DNA of 64,000 nucleotides. It comes from Streptomyces sp. NBC_01445. Its GTDB lineage: Bacteria; Actinomycetota; Actinomycetes; Streptomycetales; Streptomycetaceae. The translations under genes were made by a program, and so were the position numbers. Under the pieces are notes generated by a model, which had not been told where the DNA came from, made no database searches, and saw only the letters and a list, made by a program, of their open reading frames with translations. Shown here piece by piece: positions 31,626 through 40,215 of this stretch; position 1 is the first letter of the stretch, and each line of letters opens with the position of its first letter. The stretch lies in the NCBI RefSeq assembly GCF_035918235.1, contig NZ_CP109485.1, forward strand, positions 7,479,001 to 7,543,000. The letters are read 5' to 3'.

Positions 31626-32390
31626 ATGGCAACGCTTGAAATCAAGGACCTGCACGTCACCGTCGAGGCCGACAACTCCACCAAGGAGATCCTCAAGGGC
31701 GTCGACCTGACCGTGAAGCAGGGCGAGACGCACGCCATCATGGGCCCGAACGGCTCCGGCAAGTCGACCCTCGCCTACTCCATCGCGGGTCACCCCAAGT
31801 ACACGATCACCCAGGGCACCGTCACCCTCGACGGCGAGGACGTCCTCGAGATGTCCGTCGACGAGCGCGCCCGCGCCGGCATGTTCCTCGCCATGCAGTA
31901 CCCGGTCGAGGTCCCCGGCGTCTCGGTCTCCAACTTCCTGCGCACCTCGGCCACCGCGATCCGCGGCGAGGCCCCCAAGCTGCGCACGTGGGTCAAGGAG
32001 GTCAAGACCGCGATGGAGCAGCTCCAGATGGACCCTGCCTTCGCCGAGCGCAACGTGAACGAGGGCTTCTCCGGCGGTGAGAAGAAGCGCCACGAGATCC
32101 TCCAGATGGAGCTCCTCAAGCCGAAGATCGCGATCCTCGACGAGACCGACTCCGGCCTCGACGTCGACGCGCTGCGCCAGGTCTCCGAGGGCGTCAACCG
32201 CGTCCGCGAGACCGGCGAGGTCGGCACCCTGCTGATCACGCACTACACGCGCATCCTGCGCTACATCAAGCCGGACTTCGTCCACGTCTTCTCGCAGGGC
32301 AGGATCGTCGAGTCCGGCGGCCCCGAGCTCGCCGACAAGCTCGAGGCCGAGGGCTACGAGGCATACACGAAGGGCGGCGCATCCGCGTGA
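31626..32390 (+). CDS. sufC: Fe-S cluster assembly ATPase SufC
   Basis: SufC is the ABC-type ATPase that drives conformational change in SufB-SufD. Walker A GPNGSGKST is near residue 40, the signature FSGGEKKRHEI near 147 and Walker B IAILDETDSGLD near 168; the DETDSGLD variant is characteristic of SufC. It has 254 residues and starts with ATG after GGCACCC. Its stop overlaps sufS by GTGA. Confidence 0.97.
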   Translation: MATLEIKDLHVTVEADNSTKEILKGVDLTVKQGETHAIMGPNGSGKSTLAYSIAGHPKYTITQGTVTLDGEDVLEMSVDERARAGMFLAMQYPVEVPGVSVSNFLRTSATAIRGEAPKLRTWVKEVKTAMEQLQMDPAFAERNVNEGFSGGEKKRHEILQMELLKPKIAILDETDSGLDVDALRQVSEGVNRVRETGEVGTLLITHYTRILRYIKPDFVHVFSQGRIVESGGPELADKLEAEGYEAYTKGGASA

Positions 32391-33643
32391 CACAGCTGCC
32401 GGGCCTCCTCGACACCGAGGCGATCCGCAAGGACTTCCCGATCCTCGACCGGGTACTTCACGACGGCAAGAAGCTCGTGTACCTGGACAACGCGGCGACC
32501 TCGCAGACGCCGCGGCAGGTCATCGACACGCTCAGTGAGTACTACGAGCAGCACAACGCCAACGTGCACCGGGGCGTGCACGTGCTCGCCGAGGAGGCCA
32601 CGGCGCTGTACGAAGGTGCTCGTGACAAGGTCGCGGCCTTCATCAACGCACCGAGCCGCGACGAGGTCATCTTCACCAAGAACGCCTCCGAGTCGCTCAA
32701 CCTCGTGGCGAACATGCTGGGCTGGGCCGACGAGCCCTACCGCGTGGACCACGAGACCGAGATCGTCATCACGGAGATGGAGCACCACTCCAACATCGTG
32801 CCGTGGCAGCTGCTCTCGCAGCGCACGGGCGCGAAGCTGCGGTGGTTCGGGCTGACCGACGACGGCCGCCTCGACCTCTCCAACATCGACGAGATCATCA
32901 CCGAGAAGACGAAGATCGTCTCGTTCGTCCTCGTCTCCAACATCCTGGGCACGCTCAACCCGGTCGAGGCCATCGTGCGCCGCGCCCAGGAGGTCGGCGC
33001 GCTCGTCCTCATCGACGCGTCCCAGGCCGCCCCGCACATGGTGCTCGACGTGCAGGCGCTGCAGGCCGACTTCGTGGCCTTCACCGGCCACAAGATGTGC
33101 GGCCCGACGGGCATCGGCGTCCTGTGGGGACGCCAGGAGCTTCTCGAGGACCTGCCGCCCTTCCTGGGCGGCGGCGAGATGATCGAGACCGTCTCCATGC
33201 ACTCGTCGACGTACGCTCCGGCGCCGCACAAGTTCGAGGCGGGTACGCCCCCGATCGCCCAGGCCGTCGGCCTCGGCGCGGCCGTGGACTACCTGACCTC
33301 GATCGGCATGGACAAGATCGCCCAGCATGAGCACGCGATCACCGAGTACGCGGTGAAGCGTCTCCTTGAGGTCCCGGACCTGCGGATCATCGGCCCCACC
33401 ACGGCCGAGGACCGCGGCGCCGCGATCTCGTTCACGCTCGGTGACATCCACCCGCACGACGTGGGCCAGGTCCTGGACGAGGAAGGCATCGCGGTCCGCG
33501 TGGGTCACCACTGCGCCCGCCCCGTCTGCCTGCGCTACGGAATTCCTGCGACCACGCGAGCGTCGTTCTACCTGTACTCCACGCCCGGCGAGATCGACGC
33601 GCTGATCGACGGCCTGGAGCACGTACGGAACTTCTTCGGCTGA
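32387..33643 (+). CDS. sufS: Cysteine desulfurase SufS
   Basis: SufS is the PLP enzyme that takes sulfur from cysteine for cluster assembly. The PLP lysine lies in FTGHKMCGPTG near residue 232 and the active-site cysteine in VRVGHHCARPVCLRYG near 372. The short active-site loop marks it as a group II desulfurase that needs a partner, here SufU. The 418-residue frame begins with GTG at 32387, overlapping the sufC stop. Confidence 0.96.
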   Translation: MTQLPGLLDTEAIRKDFPILDRVLHDGKKLVYLDNAATSQTPRQVIDTLSEYYEQHNANVHRGVHVLAEEATALYEGARDKVAAFINAPSRDEVIFTKNASESLNLVANMLGWADEPYRVDHETEIVITEMEHHSNIVPWQLLSQRTGAKLRWFGLTDDGRLDLSNIDEIITEKTKIVSFVLVSNILGTLNPVEAIVRRAQEVGALVLIDASQAAPHMVLDVQALQADFVAFTGHKMCGPTGIGVLWGRQELLEDLPPFLGGGEMIETVSMHSSTYAPAPHKFEAGTPPIAQAVGLGAAVDYLTSIGMDKIAQHEHAITEYAVKRLLEVPDLRIIGPTTAEDRGAAISFTLGDIHPHDVGQVLDEEGIAVRVGHHCARPVCLRYGIPATTRASFYLYSTPGEIDALIDGLEHVRNFFG

Positions 33644-33659
33644 GGGGCTGGCTGGGAAC

Positions 33660-34121
33660 GTGAAGCTGGATTCGATGTACCAGGACGTCATCCTGGACCA
33701 CTACAAGCACCCGCACGGGCGCGGTCTGCGCGATGGCGACGCCGAGGTGCACCACGTCAATCCGACGTGCGGCGACGAGATCACGCTGCGCGTGAAGTAC
33801 GACGGCTCGACGATCAGTGACGTCTCGTACGAGGGCCAGGGCTGCTCGATCAGCCAGGCTTCGGCCTCTGTGCTGAACGAGCTGCTCGTCGGCAAGGACC
33901 TGGCCGAGGCGCAGAAGATCCAGGAGACCTTTCTGGAGCTGATGCAGTCGCGGGGCAGGATCGAGCCCGACGACGCGATGGAGGAGGTGCTGGAGGACGC
34001 GGTCGCGTTCGCCGGTGTCTCCAAGTACCCGGCCCGTGTGAAGTGCGCCCTCCTGAGCTGGATGGCGTGGAAGGACGCGACGGCCCAGGCGCTGGACGGC
34101 GCGGAAAGGAAGACGGCATGA
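33660..34121 (+). CDS. sufU: SufU-type sulfur-transfer protein
   Basis: SufU accepts persulfide sulfur from SufS in Gram-positive Suf systems. The 153-residue protein has the three conserved cysteines in NPTCGDEI, GQGCSISQASASV and RVKCALLSW, the zinc/persulfide set of the family, together with the SufU-type insertion between the second and third. GTG 33660 lies 16 bases after sufS and follows GGCTGGGAAC. The stop overlaps the next gene by ATGA. Confidence 0.94.
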   Translation: MKLDSMYQDVILDHYKHPHGRGLRDGDAEVHHVNPTCGDEITLRVKYDGSTISDVSYEGQGCSISQASASVLNELLVGKDLAEAQKIQETFLELMQSRGRIEPDDAMEEVLEDAVAFAGVSKYPARVKCALLSWMAWKDATAQALDGAERKTA

Positions 34122-34450
34122 GCGAGACTGTGACCACGAAGCCGGCGTCCGAGGAAGAGGTCCGCGAGGCCCTCTACGACGTCGTCGACCCCGAGCTGGG
34201 CATCGACGTCGTCAACCTCGGCCTGATCTACGGCATCCACATCGACGACGCCAACATCGCCACGATCGACATGACGCTCACGTCCGCGGCCTGCCCGCTG
34301 ACCGACGTCATCGAGGACCAGGCGAAGTCGGCCACTGACGGCATCGTGAACGAGCTCCGGATCAACTGGGTCTGGATGCCGCCGTGGGGCCCGGACAAGA
34401 TCACCGACGAGGGTCGCGAGCAGCTGCGCGCGCTCGGCTTCAACGTCTGA
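34118..34450 (+). CDS. DUF59 (SufT/PaaD-like) metal-sulfur cluster protein
   Basis: This 110-residue MIP18/DUF59 family protein closes the suf operon. It has DPELGIDVVNLGLIYG near residue 24, the conserved cysteine in LTSAACPLTD near 53 and a family-typical WMPPWGPDKITDEGR near 84. DUF59 proteins act in late Fe-S maturation (SufT) in other bacteria, and the linkage here supports that role. It overlaps sufU by four bases and is followed by a strong terminator. Confidence 0.92.
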   Translation: MSETVTTKPASEEEVREALYDVVDPELGIDVVNLGLIYGIHIDDANIATIDMTLTSAACPLTDVIEDQAKSATDGIVNELRINWVWMPPWGPDKITDEGREQLRALGFNV

Positions 34451-34477
34451 TCGCTCCCTCCGGTTCGTCACACCCGT

Positions 34478-34510
34478 ACGGCCCCCTGTGCTCCCGGCAC
34501 GGGGGGCCGT
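34478..34510 (+). terminator. suf operon terminator
   Basis: ACGGCCCCCTGTG (34478-34490) pairs with CACGGGGGGCCGT (34498-34510) over 13 bp with one G-T. It lies 27 bases after the DUF59 gene. Confidence 0.82.
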
Positions 34511-34607
34511 GCTGTCTGGTGTTCGCTCCCGGGTCGCGGTGCGTACGCCTGTAGTTGGCCCACGTGGCCGAAGGTTCTCGTCGACACCCGCCCGATGAGA
34601 GGCCCTC

Positions 34608-36002
34608 ATGCAGCACTTCCTTCCCACATCCCGCCGCAGAGCCGTCGCCGTCACGGGCGGAGTGCTCACGCTGGCCCTCGCGGGGCTCAACAGCCCGGCG
34701 GGCGCGGCGAGTTACGGGACGCCGACGATCGCACTCTCCGCCTCGTACGTCTCCGGGGCGGTCGGCGCCACGGGTGACCCCGTCGTGACCGTCACCGTCG
34801 GCCAGAGCGGCGCCGACGCGTCGGCGCTGACCGTGGCCGCCTCCGCGAGCAGCAAGTCGTCCGTCGCCGGCACCGGGAACGTCACCGTCACCGGGTCGGG
34901 CGCCACCCGGCAGGTGTCCGTCGCCGCGCAGGGCCGTGGCTACACCGACCTCACCCTCAAGGTGACCGGCGTGGACGGCAGGACCGTCACCAAGACGCTG
35001 CACTACGCCGCTTCGGCCGCCGTGCAACAGGGCCCCGACACCCGCTACTTCACGGGTTCCAGCGACGCGTCCGCCGCTGTCGACGCGGGCGGCGGCTACG
35101 TCCTCGTCGCCGACGACGAGTCCAACGTCCTGCGCCTCTACAGCGGTTCGGTCTCCGGCGCGCCCGTGAAGACCTGGGACTTCAGCTCGCAGCTCGGGGT
35201 GACCAAGGAGGTCGACATCGAGGGCGCCACGCGCGTCGGCGACACGATCTACTGGACCGGGTCCCTCGGCAACAACAAGGACGGCGAGTACAAGACCCCC
35301 CGGAACACGGTCTTCACGACCACGGTGAGCGGCAGCGGGGCCGCGACGCAGCTGTCGTACGGCAAGGCGTACAAGAAGCTGCGGGACGACCTGGTCGCGT
35401 GGGACGAGGTGAACGGGGACCGCTACGGGTTCGCCGCCGGCACCGAGGACGGGCAGGTGCCCAAGCAGGTCGACGGGTTCAACGTCGAGGGCCTCGAATT
35501 CGCGCCCGGGTCGACCAGCACCGCGTACATCGGGTTCCGCGCGCCGCTCGTGCCGCCGAAGGACGGGGGCAAGGCGCTCGTCGTGCCCGTCACCAACTTC
35601 GACAAGGTCGTGTCGAGCGGGACGAAGCCCGTGTTCGGGACGCCCGTCGAGCTGGACCTCGGCGGGCTCTCGGTGCGCGACATCCGCAAGAACGCCGCGA
35701 ACCAGTACCTGATCGTGGCCGGCAGCTGGGCCGCCGACGACAACTCCGACCCGTACGCCCTGTACCAGTGGGACGGCGTCGCGGGACACGCGCCGGTCAA
35801 GCGGATGGACCTGCCGACGAGCGACCCCGGCGGCTGGGAGGCCGTGGTGAGCGTGCCCGACCTGACGCAGTCCGGCGCCCGCGCGCAGCTCCTGACCGAC
35901 AACGGCTCCGCCGACCTCTATGGCGACGGCACCGAGGCCAAGGACCTCACGCACCCGGAGTGGAAGAAGTCCAGGGCCGCCTGGTTCGGCGTCACCGACT
36001 AG
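34608..36002 (+). CDS. Secreted DUF3616-like beta-propeller protein
   Basis: The 464-residue protein is exported: a signal peptide with twin basic start (MQHFLPTSRRRAVAVTGG) ends near residue 34 at AGA-AS. Residues 35-140 look like an Ig-like Ser/Thr/Val-rich domain. The rest matches a DUF3616-like propeller (EVDIEGATRVGDTIYWTGS near 204, NVEGLEFAPGSTSTAYIGFR near 293, GGWEAVVS near 407). The function of the family is unknown to me. It is monocistronic, with a classic U-tract terminator after it. Confidence 0.75.
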   Translation: MQHFLPTSRRRAVAVTGGVLTLALAGLNSPAGAASYGTPTIALSASYVSGAVGATGDPVVTVTVGQSGADASALTVAASASSKSSVAGTGNVTVTGSGATRQVSVAAQGRGYTDLTLKVTGVDGRTVTKTLHYAASAAVQQGPDTRYFTGSSDASAAVDAGGGYVLVADDESNVLRLYSGSVSGAPVKTWDFSSQLGVTKEVDIEGATRVGDTIYWTGSLGNNKDGEYKTPRNTVFTTTVSGSGAATQLSYGKAYKKLRDDLVAWDEVNGDRYGFAAGTEDGQVPKQVDGFNVEGLEFAPGSTSTAYIGFRAPLVPPKDGGKALVVPVTNFDKVVSSGTKPVFGTPVELDLGGLSVRDIRKNAANQYLIVAGSWAADDNSDPYALYQWDGVAGHAPVKRMDLPTSDPGGWEAVVSVPDLTQSGARAQLLTDNGSADLYGDGTEAKDLTHPEWKKSRAAWFGVTD

Positions 36003-36016
36003 TCCGCGGGCGTTGA

Positions 36017-36046
36017 GCGGGCCTGCCCGTGCAGGCCCGCTTTTCT
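36017..36046 (+). terminator. Intrinsic terminator with U-tract
   Basis: GCGGGCCTGC (36017-36026), CCGT loop and GCAGGCCCGC (36031-36040) are followed by TTTTCT. It is the most conventional terminator of the window and lies between convergent genes. Confidence 0.9.
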
Positions 36047-36069
36047 GGTGTCAGGTCCTCGACCGGAAG

Positions 36070-37164
36070 CTAGGCGTCGGACCGGGACGCGAGCTCCAGG
36101 GTGTGGGCGAGGCCCTCCCTGCGGATGCGCTGGTCGGTGTAGAGCAGCGCGGTGACCAGCGGCAGGAACACCGAACTCACCAGCTGCACCAGCAGGTTGG
36201 CGATCATGGACAGGGCCATGATGAAGCCCAGCTGCGGCAGCATCGCCTCGAACACGTCGGACGCGCTCTGACCCGGCTCGTACGCCTGCGGAGTCGTGTC
36301 GGGCATCGCGATCTGGAGCGGCACCCGCACCGCGAGCGACACCACCATCATGATCGCGCCGGCCAGCAGGGAGATGCCGAACGTGCGCCACCAGGCGCCC
36401 CGCACGAGCCGCGCCGAGCGGCGCAGAGCCTGGATCGGCCCGGCCTCCTCGAGCGTGGCGGCCGCCGGGCCGAACATGAAGAGGACGTAGACCCAGACCA
36501 CGAGCGGCACCGTCACCGCCATGAGCAGGAACAGCACGCCGACCGGCGCGAACGACTGCGTGAGCAGCATGACGAAGATCGACACGAAGAACGCCACGGC
36601 CAGGCCCGCGGGGATCAGCGCGATCAGGCCCATCAGCAGGCCCACGCCGAGCACGGAAGGCGTGCGGGACCAGGCGCGCCGCCACACCGCCCCGAAGCGT
36701 GCGGGACGGCCGAGCACCGCCTCGCGCAGCACCACGGTGCACGCGGACTGGATGAACGCCGTGCCGACCGTGAGCGCCAGCATGCCGACGGCCCACACCA
36801 CGCCGAACGCGGTCAAAGCCGGCCGCGCGTGGCTCCACTCGAACTCGGTGTGCCGGTCCAGGAGCGCCCGTACGTCGTCCGAGACGGCCGCGTAGGCGAG
36901 CGCCAGCGCGCCCGCCATGAGCGCGGCGAGCGCCACGTACACGATGAGGACGGTGCCGAACAGCGGCTTCGCGTGGCGGCGCATCGTCGTGAAGGCGCCG
37001 CCGAGTATCCGGTCGACGCCGAGCGGGGCGAGCGGGATGACGCCGGGCTGCGGCGGGGGTGGCGGCCACGCACCCCAGCCGTAACCGCCAGGTCCGTATC
37101 CAGGTCCGTATCCAGGCCCGTGTCCGGGCCCCTGGCCAGGGCCCTGTCCCCACATGTCCGTCAT
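36070..37164 (-). CDS. Polytopic membrane protein, GPDPase-membrane-domain-like
   Basis: The 364-residue protein opens with a low-complexity Gly/Pro/Tyr stretch (residues 5-45, repeats of GPGYGP followed by poly-Pro). A hydrophobic domain of about six helices follows. The layout (RILGGAFTTMRRHAKPLFG, then paired helices with amphipathic links) resembles the membrane domain of glycerophosphodiester phosphodiesterases and the related DUF families; no catalytic domain is present. A cytosolic interaction role for the Gly/Pro tail is plausible. ATG 37164 is preferred over 37221 because translation from the latter would include the non-conserved promoter side. Confidence 0.75.
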   Translation of the reverse strand: MTDMWGQGPGQGPGHGPGYGPGYGPGGYGWGAWPPPPPQPGVIPLAPLGVDRILGGAFTTMRRHAKPLFGTVLIVYVALAALMAGALALAYAAVSDDVRALLDRHTEFEWSHARPALTAFGVVWAVGMLALTVGTAFIQSACTVVLREAVLGRPARFGAVWRRAWSRTPSVLGVGLLMGLIALIPAGLAVAFFVSIFVMLLTQSFAPVGVLFLLMAVTVPLVVWVYVLFMFGPAAATLEEAGPIQALRRSARLVRGAWWRTFGISLLAGAIMMVVSLAVRVPLQIAMPDTTPQAYEPGQSASDVFEAMLPQLGFIMALSMIANLLVQLVSSVFLPLVTALLYTDQRIRREGLAHTLELASRSDA

Positions 37165-37247
37165 CTCGCCGCACTCCCAGGAGTAGTTCGTCCCTGTGGC
37201 CCCCCACAGTGATCGCGACACGATAGCCCGAGCGTGCTATGTACGCC

Positions 37248-37267
37248 TGTACACAACGTTGCGTACA
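37248..37267. promoter_or_regulatory. TetR-type operator before the SMR pump gene
   Basis: TGTACACAACGTTGCGTACA pairs at nine of ten positions about its centre. It ends nine bases before the SMR start codon, and extra TGTAC/GTACA half-sites flank it (37240-37244 and 37270-37275). The TetR gene is the second gene of the unit, so autoregulation is expected. Confidence 0.8.
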
Positions 37268-37276
37268 CTCGTACAC

Positions 37277-37597
37277 ATGGGATATGTACTGCTCTCCGGC
37301 GCCATCGCGGCGGAAGTGGCCGCCACCACCGCCATGAAGTACAGCGAGGGATTCAGCAGGCTCTGGCCCTCCCTGATCACCGTCTCCGGCTATCTGATCG
37401 CGTTCGCGCTGCTCGCACAGACGCTGAAGACCGTGCAGGTCGGGACCGCGTACGCGATCTGGGCCGGCGTCGGCACGGCCGTCATCGCCGGGATAGGGAT
37501 GCTCTTCCTCGGCGAGGCGATGACCGCGGCCCGGCTCGCGGGGATCGCCCTGGTCATCGGCGGCGTGGTGCTGCTCAACATGGGCGGCGCCCACTGA
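37277..37597 (+). CDS. Small multidrug resistance (SMR) efflux protein
   Basis: The 106-residue protein has the four helices of the SMR family. The membrane-embedded glutamate lies in AIAAEVAATTAMKYSEGF (E14 region), and the third helix has the conserved GTAYAIWAGVGTA. SMR proteins are drug/proton or guanidinium/proton antiporters that work as antiparallel dimers. ATG 37277 is chosen because the palindromic operator sits just upstream; a longer frame from 37196 would cross it. The stop overlaps the tetR start (TGATG). Confidence 0.92.
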   Translation: MGYVLLSGAIAAEVAATTAMKYSEGFSRLWPSLITVSGYLIAFALLAQTLKTVQVGTAYAIWAGVGTAVIAGIGMLFLGEAMTAARLAGIALVIGGVVLLNMGGAH

Positions 37598-38202
37598 TGG
37601 CGCGGCGCTACGACCCCGAGCGGCGGCAGCGCATCATCGACGCCGCGATCCGGGTGGTGGGCGAGAAAGGCATCGGAGGACTCAGCCACCGCAGCGTCGC
37701 TGCCGAGGCCGATGTGCCGCTCGGCTCGACGACGTACCACTTCAAGACCCTCGACGAACTGCTGGTCGCCGCGCTTCGCCAGACCAATGAAGGGTTCGCG
37801 AAGGTCGTGGCGGGCAGCGACGTCTTCGAGGCGCCGCGTTCCGGGCTCGCCGCCGGGCTCGCCGCGGTCCTCGGCGAGTGGTTCGCCGGTGAGCGCACCG
37901 CCGTCGAGCTCGAGTACGAGCTGTATCTCGCCGCCCTGCGCAGGCCCGCGCTGCGGCCCGTCGCCGCCGAGTGGTGCGCAGGTGTCGCCGACGAGCTCGC
38001 GCGCCGCACCGACCCGGTCACGGCCCGCGCGCTCGTCGCCCTGATGGACGGAATCTGCCTCCAGGTGCTGCTCACGGACGCCGTCTACGAGGAGGAGTAC
38101 GCGCGCGACATGTTCGCGCGGGTCATCGACGGGGCGCCCGGCCAGGACGCGGACGGTGCCGCGGCCGACCGGCCGGGGGAGCGCGGCGCGCCCGGTACCT
38201 GA
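37597..38202 (+). CDS. TetR-family repressor of the SMR pump
   Basis: The 201-residue regulator has a TetR HTH (about residues 9-55: RIIDAAIRVVGEKGIGGLSH, then VPLGSTTYHFKTLDELL) and a divergent ligand-binding domain with ELEYELYLAALRRPALRP near 105. The one-base overlap with the SMR gene and the 20-bp palindrome before that gene suggest that it represses the two-gene unit until the pump's substrate appears. The C-terminal 25 residues are Gly/Ala/Asp-rich and probably disordered. Confidence 0.9.
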   Translation: MARRYDPERRQRIIDAAIRVVGEKGIGGLSHRSVAAEADVPLGSTTYHFKTLDELLVAALRQTNEGFAKVVAGSDVFEAPRSGLAAGLAAVLGEWFAGERTAVELEYELYLAALRRPALRPVAAEWCAGVADELARRTDPVTARALVALMDGICLQVLLTDAVYEEEYARDMFARVIDGAPGQDADGAAADRPGERGAPGT

Positions 38203-38256
38203 GACACCGGCCGTACCGGTTCGCCCCCGCGGCGCACCTCCGGTTAGGTTTCACCC

Positions 38257-39258
38257 ATGTCTGACTCTCCCGCCAGCACCACCGCTCAGCGCACCACCGG
38301 CGCCGTCGCCGCAGGCCTCGCCACGCTCACCGCCGACGGCACGGTCCTCGACACCTGGTTCCCCGCCCCGTCCCTCCAGGACGAGCCGGGCCCGGCCGGC
38401 ACCGAGCGGCTCTCCGCCGAGCGCGCCGCCGAACTGCTCGGCGAGGGCGCCGCGAAGGCCATCGGCACCGACGCCCGCCGCGGTGTGGAGACCGTCGCCG
38501 TGCGCACGGTCATCGCCTCGCTCGACGACAAGCCGCTCGACGCGCACGACGCGTACCTGCGCCTCCACCTGCTCTCCCACCGGCTGGTCAAGCCGCACGG
38601 GCAGAACCTGGACGGCGTCTTCGGCCTCCTCGCCAACGTCGCCTGGACCTCGCTCGGCCCGGTCGCCGTCGACGACGTCGAGAAGGTCCGCCTCAACGCC
38701 CGCGCCGAGGGCCTGCACCTCTCCGTGACGTCCATCGACAAGTTCCCCCGCATGACGGACTACGTGGCGCCGAAGGGCGTCCGCATCGCCGACGCCGACC
38801 GCGTCCGGCTCGGCGCGCACCTCGCCGAGGGCACGACCGTCATGCACGAGGGCTTCGTCAACTTCAATGCCGGCACGCTCGGCACGTCGATGGTCGAGGG
38901 CCGCATCTCCGCCGGCGTCGTCGTCGGCAACGGCTCCGACATCGGCGGCGGCGCCTCCACCATGGGCACGCTCTCCGGCGGCGGCAACGTCCGCATCACG
39001 ATCGGCGAGCGCTGCCTCGTCGGCGCGGAGGCGGGCGTCGGTATCGCCCTCGGCGACGAGTGCGTCGTCGAGGCCGGCCTGTACGTCACCGCCGGCACGC
39101 GCGTCACGATGCCCGACGGCGAGATCGTCAAGGCCCGCGACCTGTCCGGAGCCTCGAACATCCTCTTCCGCCGCAACTCGGTCTCCGGGGCCGTCGAGGC
39201 CCGCCCGAACAACGCGGTGTGGGGCGGCCTGAACGAGGTTCTGCACAGCCACAACTGA
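38257..39258 (+). CDS. dapD: 2,3,4,5-tetrahydropyridine-2,6-dicarboxylate N-succinyltransferase
   Basis: DapD transfers succinyl from succinyl-CoA in the lysine/diaminopimelate pathway. The 333-residue protein is the actinobacterial type. It has an N-terminal domain (1-165) and a left-handed beta-helix of hexapeptide repeats (about 170-290; [20 protein letters not shown] and [14 protein letters not shown]). The C terminus [16 protein letters not shown] is family-typical. Fourteen bases of its 3' end recur at 40216-40229, which suggests insertion of DNA directly at its stop codon. Confidence 0.94.
   Translation: MSDSPASTTAQRTTGAVAAGLATLTADGTVLDTWFPAPSLQDEPGPAGTERLSAERAAELLGEGAAKAIGTDARRGVETVAVRTVIASLDDKPLDAHDAYLRLHLLSHRLVKPHGQNLDGVFGLLANVAWTSLGPVAVDDVEKVRLNARAEGLHLSVTSIDKFPRMTDYVAPKGVRIADADRVRLGAHLAEGTTVMHEGFVNFNAGTLGTSMVEGRISAGVVVGNGSDIGGGASTMGTLSGGGNVRITIGERCLVGAEAGVGIALGDECVVEAGLYVTAGTRVTMPDGEIVKARDLSGASNILFRRNSVSGAVEARPNNAVWGGLNEVLHSHN
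39245..39258 (+). repeat. 14-bp direct repeat, left copy (dapD 3' end)
   Basis: ACAGCCACAACTGA, which includes the last codons and stop of dapD, is repeated exactly at 40216-40229. Confidence 0.9.
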
Positions 39259-39262
39259 TCAC

Positions 39263-39287
39263 AGGCGGCCGTGACGTGCGGCCGCCT
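39263..39287 (+). terminator. dapD terminator
   Basis: AGGCGGCCG (39263-39271) and CGGCCGCCT (39279-39287) form a perfect 9-bp stem five bases after dapD. Confidence 0.75.
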
Positions 39288-39346
39288 GATCGATCTCCTC
39301 TGACCTGCCGCTGAGCTGTCGGCAGTTGTCGACGTCGGTCATCGTT

Positions 39347-39387
39347 GAGCGCCCTCCACGGCCCCATGAGAGCCCGGGAGGGCGCTC
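39347..39387. other. Second hairpin downstream of dapD
   Basis: GAGCGCCCTCC (39347-39357) and GGAGGGCGCTC (39377-39387) form a perfect 11-bp stem with a 19-base loop. It could be a terminator or the 3' end of a small RNA. Confidence 0.5.
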
Positions 39388-39851
39388 GCGCGTTGAGGGA
39401 GAAAGCTGCTTTGTAAGTTCTGCCCGGCGGGGCCTGCGGCGGCGCGGCGCGGCGGCCTGGACGTCCCCGCCGGTCACCTCGGGATGCCACTGTCCTCCAC
39501 TTCTCTGCCGATACTCCATGCGGGTGGTGTGGGCCTTCGGGGCGTCGCCGTCGAAGAGGGACGGCGTCAGGGGGACGTCATGGCTCGGGCCTGGCCGCCG
39601 ACCGCTGACCTGCGGAACTGCGCAGACTTCTGCTCAAGATGCTGGAGAGGGTATGTGCTACTAGCGTGATACGTGTGAGAGTCGCAACCCGGGCACGCCC
39701 TGGGCGGCAAGTTCCGGAAGGACCGGAACCAATGAGCGGCGAGACGTGCTCCCGCGTCGAGCTGTGACCTCTGCGAACCGCACCGTATGTCTTGCATGCG
39801 CTGTGGCCACCCGCCTTCGATCTTCGGTGGCGGAAGGAAAGGTAGAGACTC

Positions 39852-40172
39852 ATGCGAGCACCTCATATCAAGCGTTCCCTCGCTGTAGCCGCAGCCGGCG
39901 TGATGCTGGCTGGTGGCGCCGCAGTTGGCGCCGCAGGGACGGCTGCGGCCGCCCCTGCCCACGCGACCTCCGCGGCCAGCCACTCCAACAACCGGTGCGG
40001 CTGGTGGGATGACTGCTACGGCTACGACAACGGGTACGGCTACGGCAACGGGTACGGCTACGGCAACGGGTACGGATACGGCTACGACAACGGGTACGAC
40101 AACGGGTACGGCTACGGCAACGGGTACGGCGGCGTAGCCATTGTCGTGGTGGGCGGCTACGTCGGCTACTGA
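39852..40172 (+). CDS. Small secreted Tyr/Gly/Asn-repeat protein
   Basis: The 106-residue precursor has a clear signal peptide (MRAPHIKRSLAVAAAGVMLA, cleavage near residue 38 after AHA). A cysteine pair follows in RCGWWDDC (C49, C55), then an array of GYGNGY/GYDNGY hexapeptides over residues 56-93 and a hydrophobic end GVAIVVVGGYVGY. The mature protein is about 68 residues, rich in Tyr, Gly and Asn. I recognise no family. Similar low-complexity compositions occur in self-assembling surface and cell-wall proteins, so a surface or aggregation role is possible. ATG 39852 follows AAGGAAAGGTAGAGACTC. The gene lies between copies of the dapD 3' end. Confidence 0.75.
   Translation: MRAPHIKRSLAVAAAGVMLAGGAAVGAAGTAAAAPAHATSAASHSNNRCGWWDDCYGYDNGYGYGNGYGYGNGYGYGYDNGYDNGYGYGNGYGGVAIVVVGGYVGY
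40019..40130 (+). repeat. Degenerate 18-bp/12-bp coding repeats
   Basis: The unit GGCTACGGCAACGGGTAC and its GAC variant are repeated about six times and encode the GYGNGY array. Nearly identical codons in each copy indicate recent expansion by slippage or unequal recombination. Confidence 0.9.
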
Positions 40173-40215
40173 GCCGATTCACGCTGCTCATTGCCTGACC
40201 TGCTACAACATCAGA

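Larger units (their letters stand above)
39259..39851 (+). other. 593-bp gene-free region upstream of the YGNG-repeat gene
   Basis: No convincing gene was seen. It contains the dapD-side hairpin (39263-39287), a second strong hairpin (39347-39387) and a third hairpin GTTCCGG-loop-CCGGAAC (39711-39729). About 120 bases then lead to the small secreted protein's start. The last 150 bases contain short inverted repeats and could be a structured leader, but I recognise no known riboswitch. Confidence 0.6.

Noticed and set aside
39484..39669. A small gene between dapD and the YGNG gene
   Set aside because: The frame has no ribosome site, no motif and unremarkable composition.
39852..40172. Class IIa bacteriocin reading of the YGNG protein
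   Set aside because: The YGNG motif occurs in repeats rather than once near the N terminus, the leader is a normal signal peptide rather than a double-glycine leader, and no immunity or export gene is adjacent.
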